DNA of 64,000 nucleotides from Sva-07 sp963707515 (GTDB lineage Bacteria; Actinomycetota; Acidimicrobiia; Acidimicrobiales; Ilumatobacteraceae), in NCBI GenBank assembly GCA_963707515.1, contig CAVPQI010000001.1, positions 2,170,001-2,234,000 on the forward strand, in the 5' to 3' direction. The translations under genes were made by a program, and so were the position numbers. Shown here one piece after another: positions 58,626 to 64,000 of the stretch (its first letter is position 1; each line of letters starts with the position of its first letter). The notes below the pieces were generated by a model. It had not been told where the DNA came from and searched no databases. It saw only the letters and a program-made list of their open reading frames with translations.

Positions 58626-59729
58626 GTGCCCGATCCGTCCGCCGTGCCGGTCGAACCGATGCGCCTGCCGCTGCAGCCGCCGATCGAACCGATGCTGGCC
58701 AAGTTGGCGCGAACGATCCCCGACGGCGACGGCTGGCTGTACGAACCGAAGTGGGACGGATTCCGCTGCATCGTGTTCCGCGACGGTGACCGGCTGGACC
58801 TGATCTCCCGGCAGCTGCGCCCGCTGGGGCGCTACTTCCCCGAGCTGATGGAACCGTTGCGGGCGGCGCTCCCGGACCGCTGCATCGTCGACGGCGAGAT
58901 CGTCGTCGCCGACCGCGACGACCACGGCCTCGACTTCGACGCCCTGTTGCAGCGCATCCATCCGGCCGAGTCGCGCATCAACCGACTGGCCGGCGAGACA
59001 CCGGCCTCCTACGTCGCGTTCGACGTGCTGGCGCTCGATGACGAGTCGCTGCTCGGCCTGCCGATGCGCCAACGGCGGGAACGTCTCGTCGAGATCCTGC
59101 AGCCGAACGATGTCGTCCGGCTGACACCGGCGAGCACGTCGCGCCAGGTCGCCGACGACTGGTTCCACCGCTTCGAGGGTGCCGGGCTCGACGGGGTCGT
59201 GGCCAAGCCGCTCGACGGCGTGTACGAACCGGGGAAGCGTTCGCTGATCAAGGTCAAGCACCAGCGCACCGCTGACTGTGCCGTCGCCGGCTATCGGGTG
59301 CACAAGGACGGCAACGGTGTCGGCTCGCTGCTGCTCGGTCTGTTCGATGCCGACGGCAACCTGCAGTCCGTCGGCGTCGCCGCGGCGTTCAGCGTCAAAC
59401 GCCGCGCCGAGCTGCTCGCCGAGCTCGAACCGCGCACGCACGACGCCCTCGAGGGCCATCCGTGGCGGGAGTGGGCGGAGTGGGACGGCGACGCCGCCGG
59501 CCACGCCACCGGTGGCGGGAGCCGCTGGAACGGCGGCAAGGACATGTCGTTCGTGCCGCTGCGGATGGGGCTCGTCGCCGAGGTGTCGTTCGGTCAGCTG
59601 GAAGGGCGCCGGTTCCGTCACGGGGTGACGTTCCTGCGTTGGCGTCCTGACCGCACCCCCGAGTCGTGCACCTACGACCAGCTCGACGTCGCCGACCCGG
59701 TCTCGTTCCACGACTTCGTGACGAGTTAG
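58626..59729 (+). CDS. ligC: ATP-dependent DNA ligase, LigC type
   Basis: A 367-residue ATP-dependent ligase. The adenylated Lys is in YEPKWDGFRCIVF (motif I, K-x-DG-x-R). The other motifs are IVDGEIVVAD (III region), YVAFDVLALDD (IIIa), LDGVVAKPLDGVYEPGKR (IV) and SLIKVKHQRTADC (V), followed by an OB fold ending FLRWRPDRTPESCTYD. Length and the opening LPLQPPIEPMLAKL match mycobacterial LigC rather than LigD. GTG 58626 follows CACAAT by six bases; ATG 58659 is the alternative. No Ku gene is nearby. Confidence 0.88.
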   Translation: MPDPSAVPVEPMRLPLQPPIEPMLAKLARTIPDGDGWLYEPKWDGFRCIVFRDGDRLDLISRQLRPLGRYFPELMEPLRAALPDRCIVDGEIVVADRDDHGLDFDALLQRIHPAESRINRLAGETPASYVAFDVLALDDESLLGLPMRQRRERLVEILQPNDVVRLTPASTSRQVADDWFHRFEGAGLDGVVAKPLDGVYEPGKRSLIKVKHQRTADCAVAGYRVHKDGNGVGSLLLGLFDADGNLQSVGVAAAFSVKRRAELLAELEPRTHDALEGHPWREWAEWDGDAAGHATGGGSRWNGGKDMSFVPLRMGLVAEVSFGQLEGRRFRHGVTFLRWRPDRTPESCTYDQLDVADPVSFHDFVTS

Positions 59730-59733
59730 TTGG

Positions 59734-59780
59734 TCGGGCCTCACGGAGGGCCGGTGGTTGGCCACGGTTGGTCGGCCCGA
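59734..59780. repeat. diverged third copy of the REP-like element, inverted
   Basis: Begins TCGGGCC and ends GGCCCGA (inverted ends) and contains GGCCACGGTTGGTCGGC, the exact reverse complement of the core of the 26.7-26.8 kb copies. It lies between convergent ligC and copCD genes. The rest of the 134-base spacer (59781-59863) is GC-rich with repeated CGGCTCGTCG and CTCGCCGG motifs and no gene. Confidence 0.7.
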
Positions 59781-59863
59781 CTCCGGCTCGTCGCTGGCGC
59801 TTCCCTCGCCGGCCCCTGGTCGGCGCGGCTGCGGCTCGTCGCCCGGCTTCTCTCGCCGGGGCG

Positions 59864-61723
59864 TCAGGGGGCGGTCGGCTCGGGGATCGTGACGATCACC
59901 TGCGGAGGCACCGTCAGCGGTGCATCCGTCGTCGAACCGTCGGGGTCGACGACCGTGAAGCCCTGCGACTCGCTGGCGTAGACGCCGGTCGGGGTCACGG
60001 CGTTGACGGTCATCGTCCAGTCACCGGCGACGTCGAGCGGGACGCCGGCGGCGGCCGGCAGCACGCCGACCCCGGGGCCGTTCAGCGGCACCGGCTGGGT
60101 GATCGTGCCGATCTCGTCGTTCGGCGGGGCAGTCAGCACGACCTCGAGTCCCGACAGACCGGATTCCGGCTGTTCGACGGTCACGCGCATGCCCGCAGGT
60201 CCGACGCGGTCGCTGGTCAGCTCGACGGTGACGTCGATCTGCGCCTCCGCTGACTCGAAGTGACGCTCGACGACGTACGACTCCGACGAGCCACCCGGCG
60301 CGTTCGGGGGCGTCAGTGCCAGCAACCAGCCACTGAGGGCGAGCACGGCCACTCCGGCGGCCGCCTCGATCCCGAACGCCCGCCGCAGGCGGTCGGCCAT
60401 CGGGATCGTCATCTCGTTGGCGCGCAGCAGCCGCTGGTTGACGAACTGCCGCGCCGACACGGCGACGAAGATCATCGCCGCCACGACGACGGTCTTGAAC
60501 AGCAGCACCTGGCCGTGCGACGAGCCGAACAGGTCGCCGCCGTCGAGGATCACCATCTGCACGAGACCGGAGATCACCGTCGCCCCGATGGCCAGGTTGG
60601 AGACGCGGGAGAACCCGCGCACGGCGTGCACGAGGTCCTCCTCGCCCGGCCCGGCGAGCACGACCCGCGCCAGCAGGACCAAGCCCCCGAGCCAGATCGA
60701 CATCGCCACGGCGTGGATGATCGCCATCGGGATCGACACGATCGGCAGCTCGACGTTGGTCCGGCTGAGGCCGATCGTCGCCGCGGCGAGCGCCGGAATC
60801 CCGAGCGACGCCATCTGGGTGACGGGATCGATCACCCGGTCAGGTCGGAACGCGACGAACGCGCTGGCGGCGACGAGCACGAGCTGGGCGATCGCGGCGA
60901 TGCCCGGCACCCCGGCGTCGAAGAGGTCGACCCAGTTCGCCGGGTTGAAACCGGCACCCAACCCGGCGCCGCTGACGGCCGCGGTGGCGGCGGCGACGTA
61001 GAGCAGCGAACCGACGAATGCCAGCGCCCATGCGGCGCGGATGAAGCGGATGGCGAGCAGGTACTCGACGCCCTCCGGCCACGCCGCAGCGATCAGCAAC
61101 AGCGAGCCGAAGACGACGGCGATGCCGAGCATCGACAGCAGGCGCCCCAACCAGAGCGGGCCCTTGCCGCTGTCGACCTCGTCGAGCGGGCTGATGTCGT
61201 CCGACGCTGCCGAGGTCGTGGTGGGCGTGTCCTCGGCAGCGGGCGTGGTGCCGTCGACCGCTGAGCTGGGTGTCGACGACGCCGGCCCGGTGGTGGCGGT
61301 GGCCGCCGTGTCGTTCTGGACGTTGAACGTCAGGTTGCCCTGCCCGTTCGGGTTGCCGTCGACGTCGCTGACGGCCCAGGTGGCAACGCAGGTGCCGCGC
61401 GGCAAGGCGTCGATGATCTCCGCGCTGAGCGTCAACCCGTCGTCACCGACGCGGCGGGGCCCGACCGTGAACAGCGCGGTGTTGCACGTCACCGCGATCG
61501 TGTTGACCTCGCCGAGCTCCTCGGTGAAGGTGATCACGATCTCCGCCGGCGACTCGGCGATCGTCGAGCCGTCGGCGGGATTCGACGAGGCGACCGAGTT
61601 CTCGGCGTGCGCGGTCGTCGGCACGGCGAGCGCGACGACGAGCGTGAGCAGGGCCAACGCCAGGCGGATCAAGCGCCGGCGTGTGCCTTCGTCCACCGCG
61701 GGAACGCGGGTGCGCTCGTTCAC
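59864..61723 (-). CDS. CopC/CopD-domain fusion membrane protein
   Basis: A 619-residue protein. A signal peptide ends near TTAHA. The CopC-like beta-barrel domain follows (SVASSNPADGSTIAESPAEI, VITFTEELGEVNT, GTCVATWAVSDVDGNPNGQG, about residues 42-140), then a Thr/Ser linker, eight or so CopD-type helices (about 190-465, including SIWLGGLVLLARVVL) and a C-terminal YtkA-like domain. Copper-binding CopC normally begins with His directly after cleavage; here the mature N-terminus would be E-N-S, so copper binding is doubtful. GTG 61723 follows TAGCCT by nine bases. Confidence 0.82.
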   Translation of the reverse strand: MNERTRVPAVDEGTRRRLIRLALALLTLVVALAVPTTAHAENSVASSNPADGSTIAESPAEIVITFTEELGEVNTIAVTCNTALFTVGPRRVGDDGLTLSAEIIDALPRGTCVATWAVSDVDGNPNGQGNLTFNVQNDTAATATTGPASSTPSSAVDGTTPAAEDTPTTTSAASDDISPLDEVDSGKGPLWLGRLLSMLGIAVVFGSLLLIAAAWPEGVEYLLAIRFIRAAWALAFVGSLLYVAAATAAVSGAGLGAGFNPANWVDLFDAGVPGIAAIAQLVLVAASAFVAFRPDRVIDPVTQMASLGIPALAAATIGLSRTNVELPIVSIPMAIIHAVAMSIWLGGLVLLARVVLAGPGEEDLVHAVRGFSRVSNLAIGATVISGLVQMVILDGGDLFGSSHGQVLLFKTVVVAAMIFVAVSARQFVNQRLLRANEMTIPMADRLRRAFGIEAAAGVAVLALSGWLLALTPPNAPGGSSESYVVERHFESAEAQIDVTVELTSDRVGPAGMRVTVEQPESGLSGLEVVLTAPPNDEIGTITQPVPLNGPGVGVLPAAAGVPLDVAGDWTMTVNAVTPTGVYASESQGFTVVDPDGSTTDAPLTVPPQVIVTIPEPTAP

Positions 61724-61732
61724 AGTCTTCGG

Positions 61733-61738
61733 AGGCTA
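61733..61738 (-). promoter_or_regulatory. -10 element of the CopC/CopD gene
   Basis: TAGCCT on the minus strand, nine bases before GTG 61723. Confidence 0.45.
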
Positions 61739-61745
61739 GTTGGAC

Positions 61746-62240
61746 TCACCCTGCGCCGCGGCGGCATCCGGGTGCACCCATCTCCTCGACGAGGTCGTCG
61801 CGACCGAGCAGCAGCTGGGCGATCAGCGTCGTCGTCTCGGCGAACTCGGCGTCGTCGGCGGTGCCGGCGGCGACGGTTCGCCACGCTGCGGCCTGCTCCT
61901 CGGTGTTGCGCACGAGCGCTCGGTGGTCGCCGTCGAGATCGGCCGGCACGTCGACGCGTCGGATGCGCGACGCTTCGTTGTCGAGGGCACTGGCGGCGCT
62001 GGCGGCGAAGTCGGCGACCGAGATCTGCTCGGGCGGATCGGGCAGCGCGTCGAGCGTCGCCGTCGTCTCGGCGCAGATCGTCTCGATCGCCGCCACGTAG
62101 TCGTCGGTGGTCACCTCGGCCGGCTCGCTGCCGCATCCGCCGAGTGCGGCGACGGCGAGGACGGCGGCCAGCGCCGCGACCGATCGGGGCGCGGATCGGG
62201 GCGGATGGGCGCGGATCGGCGCGGATCGGCGGGCTGACAT
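61746..62240 (-). CDS. small predicted lipoprotein of unknown function
   Basis: A 164-residue exported protein. A basic start, then a hydrophobic stretch with lipobox LGGC (SVAALAAVLAVAALGGC, lipid-bearing Cys about residue 36). The mature part is acidic and helical (VTTDDYVAAIETICAETTAT; FAASAASALDNEASRIRRVD), with one Cys in each end region. ATG 62240 follows TAGCAT by seven bases. GCGCGGATCG-type repeats at 62180-62232 encode a repetitive Ser-Ala-Pro-Arg signal region. I do not recognise the family. Confidence 0.7.
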   Translation of the reverse strand: MSARRSAPIRAHPPRSAPRSVAALAAVLAVAALGGCGSEPAEVTTDDYVAAIETICAETTATLDALPDPPEQISVADFAASAASALDNEASRIRRVDVPADLDGDHRALVRNTEEQAAAWRTVAAGTADDAEFAETTTLIAQLLLGRDDLVEEMGAPGCRRGAG

Positions 62241-62247
62241 CGCGGCG

Positions 62248-62253
62248 ATGCTA
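62248..62253 (-). promoter_or_regulatory. -10 element of the lipoprotein gene
   Basis: TAGCAT on the minus strand, seven bases, then ATG 62240. It is divergent from the dnaX promoter, 28 bases away. Confidence 0.5.
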
Positions 62254-62281
62254 TGCGGGACCTGCCGTGCAGGTGTCTCGC

Positions 62282-62287
62282 TATCGT
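62282..62287 (+). promoter_or_regulatory. -10 element of dnaX
   Basis: TATCGT, seven bases, then ATG 62295; no ribosome binding site. Confidence 0.5.
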
Positions 62288-62294
62288 GACCGCG

Positions 62295-64000
62295 ATGGCC
62301 ACGCAGTCGCTCTATCGCCGCTACCGGCCCCGCCGCTTCAGCGAGGTCAAGGGCCAGGACCACGTGGTGCGAGCGTTGCGCACGGCCGTCGCCGAGGGCC
62401 GTGAGGGGCAGGCCTACCTGTTCTCCGGGCCGCGCGGCACGGGCAAGACGTCGTCGGCGCGCATCCTCGCCAAGGTGCTCAACTGCGAGAACCCGCAGGA
62501 CGGCGAGCCGTGCTGTGAATGTGAGTCGTGCCTGGCCGTCGAGCGCGGCACCAGCTACGACGTGCACGAGCTCGACGCGGCGAGCAACAACGGTGTCGAC
62601 GCGATGCGCGACCTCATCGAGAAGGCGTCGCTCGGCACCCCCGGACGCCACAAGGTGTACATCCTCGACGAGGTGCACATGCTGTCCAAGGCGGCCGAGG
62701 CGGCGCTGTTGAAGACGCTCGAGGAACCGCCGCCGCACGTCGTGTTCGTGCTGGCGACGACCGACCCGCAGAAGATGTCGGACACGATCCGCAGCCGCAC
62801 CCAGCACCTGCAGTTCCACCTCCTGCCCGCCGACACGCTGCAGGAACACGTGCGGTGGGTCGCCGCCGACGCCGGACTCGACGTCAGTGACGCCGCCCTC
62901 GACCAGGCCTTGCAGCGCGGTGGCGGATCGGCGCGCGACACGCTGTCGGCACTCGAGCTCGTCGCCAACACCGGTGAGGACGGCCTCGACGTCGTGCCGC
63001 TCGACGAGTTCGTCGAGGCGATGATCGACCGCGATCCGGGCCGGGCACTCACCGTCGTCGCCCACGCCATCGCCGCCGGCAGCGACACGCGCACGCTGAC
63101 CGAGGAGCTGATCGCCTTCTTGCGCAACGGGTTCTTGTCGTTGATGGCGCCCGACCTGGTGCAGCTGCCGTCGGCGCGCGTCGACGAGTTCGCCGCCCAG
63201 GCCCAACGTCTCGGTGCCGCCGGGTTGGTGCGCGGTGTGGAGACGCTCGGCAGCACGCTCACCGAGATGCGCCACGCACCCGACCCGCGGGTGCTGCTCG
63301 ACGTCGCCGCTGTGCAGTTGACCGCCGATGCCGCGGCGTCCGACGTCGACGCGCTCGTCGCCCGCATCGAGCGCTTGGAGCGTCAGCTGGCCGAGGGTGG
63401 GGCGCTGGCCACGCCGCGCGCCGCGTCGTCGCCGGTCGATCCCGCGACCGGCCGGGCGGCCCTCGGCGGTCGGGCCCGTAGCGCGGCCGCCGCCACCGGT
63501 TCGGCAACCGCCGCGGCGAGTACGGCCGCTCCTGCGAGCACGGCGACGGGCGCGGCGCGTCCGGCGACGGCGCGGCGCGTCGGGCGACTGGCGCGGCACC
63601 ACCCGCTTCGGCCGCGCCGGCACCGTCGTCCGCCGGCGACGAGGCTCCATCGGCCGGCACCGAGGCCCCGTCAGCCGCAACGGTGGCCGGCGCCGCCTCG
63701 CCCGATTCGGCGACCGCCGTGGCCCCGGCTGCGGCGCCCGCCGACTCGTCGATCACGGCGGATGTCTGGGCGGGCACGATCCGTCCGTCGCTACGCGGCA
63801 TGGCCCGCGCTGTGTTCGCCCCGGTCGAGCTCGTCGGCGCCACCGCATCGACGGTCACGCTGCGGGTCCCGGGCTCGATGCCGCGAGCGAAGTGCGAGGC
63901 CCACCGCCCGACCGTCGAGTCGGCACTCAGCGAGTTCGCCGGCCACCCGCTGGTCGTCGAATTCGTCGACGACGACGGCAGTGGTCCCCGCCCCGACGAC
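62295..64000 (+). CDS. dnaX: DNA polymerase III subunit gamma/tau (runs off window; frameshift near 63555-63592)
   Basis: The clamp-loader ATPase. MATQSLYRRYRPRRFSEVKG opens the protein. Walker A is SGPRGTGKTSSARIL, the zinc site has C-x8-C-x2-C-x2-C around CENPQDGEPCCECESC, Walker B is VYILDEVHMLSKAAEAALLK, and sensor regions include LATTDPQKMSDTIRSRTQHL. After about 415 residues an Ala-rich hinge begins. Within it the frame must move by -1 for the C-terminal tau-like domain (ELVGATASTVTLRVPGSMPR, CEAHRPTVESALSEFAGHPL) to be read. In some bacteria dnaX uses a programmed -1 shift, but no slippery A-rich heptamer is evident, so an error is the simpler view. Confidence 0.93.
   Translation, partial: MATQSLYRRYRPRRFSEVKGQDHVVRALRTAVAEGREGQAYLFSGPRGTGKTSSARILAKVLNCENPQDGEPCCECESCLAVERGTSYDVHELDAASNNGVDAMRDLIEKASLGTPGRHKVYILDEVHMLSKAAEAALLKTLEEPPPHVVFVLATTDPQKMSDTIRSRTQHLQFHLLPADTLQEHVRWVAADAGLDVSDAALDQALQRGGGSARDTLSALELVANTGEDGLDVVPLDEFVEAMIDRDPGRALTVVAHAIAAGSDTRTLTEELIAFLRNGFLSLMAPDLVQLPSARVDEFAAQAQRLGAAGLVRGVETLGSTLTEMRHAPDPRVLLDVAAVQLTADAAASDVDALVARIERLERQLAEGGALATPRAASSPVDPATGRAALGGRARSAAAATGSATAAASTAAPASTATGAARPATARRVGRLARHHPLRPRRHRRPPATRLHRPAPRPRQPQRWPAPPRPIRRPPWPRLRRPPTRRSRRMSGRARSVRRYAAWPALCSPRSSSSAPPHRRSRCGSRARCRERSARPTARPSSRHSASSPATRWSSNSSTTTAVVPAPT

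Overview
This is a high-GC (about 70 % by eye), densely packed actinobacterial chromosome segment with no mobile element, no CRISPR array and only one tRNA. Mycothiol synthesis (MshA), SigR/RsrA, an RsiG-like protein, Rex, a Kdp system, an acyl-CoA carboxylase epsilon subunit and a LigC-type ligase all point to Actinomycetota. An Acidimicrobiia (Ilumatobacter-like) source is my inference; there is no rRNA here to confirm it. Many genes begin 6-10 bases after a TAGNNT or TANNNT hexamer with no Shine-Dalgarno sequence, so leaderless transcription looks common.

Layout. 1-3.5 kb: the start of aat, a 3-hydroxyacyl-CoA dehydrogenase with a four-copy palindrome array upstream, and a split, membrane-associated cyclophilin pair. 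3.6-8.3 kb: a sulfur-carrier-like protein, RsiG-like protein, MshA, YbjN and ProC, a strongly structured intergenic element, and a SAM hydroxide adenosyltransferase. 8.4-20.5 kb: an acyl-CoA ligase, then rex-hemA-hemC-hemD, a secreted seven-bladed propeller protein, a membrane protein on the other strand, and hemB-hemL. The heme genes carry a probable Rex operator at the head. The gene order mshA-ybjN-proC-hemACD-hemB-hemL resembles mycobacteria.

20.5-29.1 kb: a four-gene operon (epimerase, acyltransferase-like, alpha/beta hydrolase, FAD oxidoreductase), an M23 peptidase, a phosphatase-like protein without its catalytic cysteine, tilS, the sigR-rsrA stress pair, and a divergent MarR/hydrolase pair. 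29.1-38.6 kb: a TetR-MMPL pair with two operators, then an envelope-stress-like unit (ABC ATPase, FtsX-type permease, histidine kinase, response regulator, DUF4097 protein). 38.7-47.7 kb: the kdpFABCDE potassium operon, with a KdpD-like protein lacking a kinase domain divergent from it, and tRNA-Thr at its end.

47.8-64 kb: an MFS transporter, polyprenyl synthase, xseB-xseA, rmuC, bioY, a metallophosphoesterase, a biotin-dependent acyl-CoA carboxylase cluster (accD, accE) interleaved with two RDD membrane proteins, ligC, a CopC/CopD fusion, a small lipoprotein and the start of dnaX.

Several genes (propeller protein, hemB, MFS, RDD protein, accD, dnaX, probably the phosphoesterase) have single-base frameshifts in otherwise intact protein sequence. 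Most look like sequencing or assembly errors, and they are densest in accD. Coordinates for those genes span the reconstructed gene.
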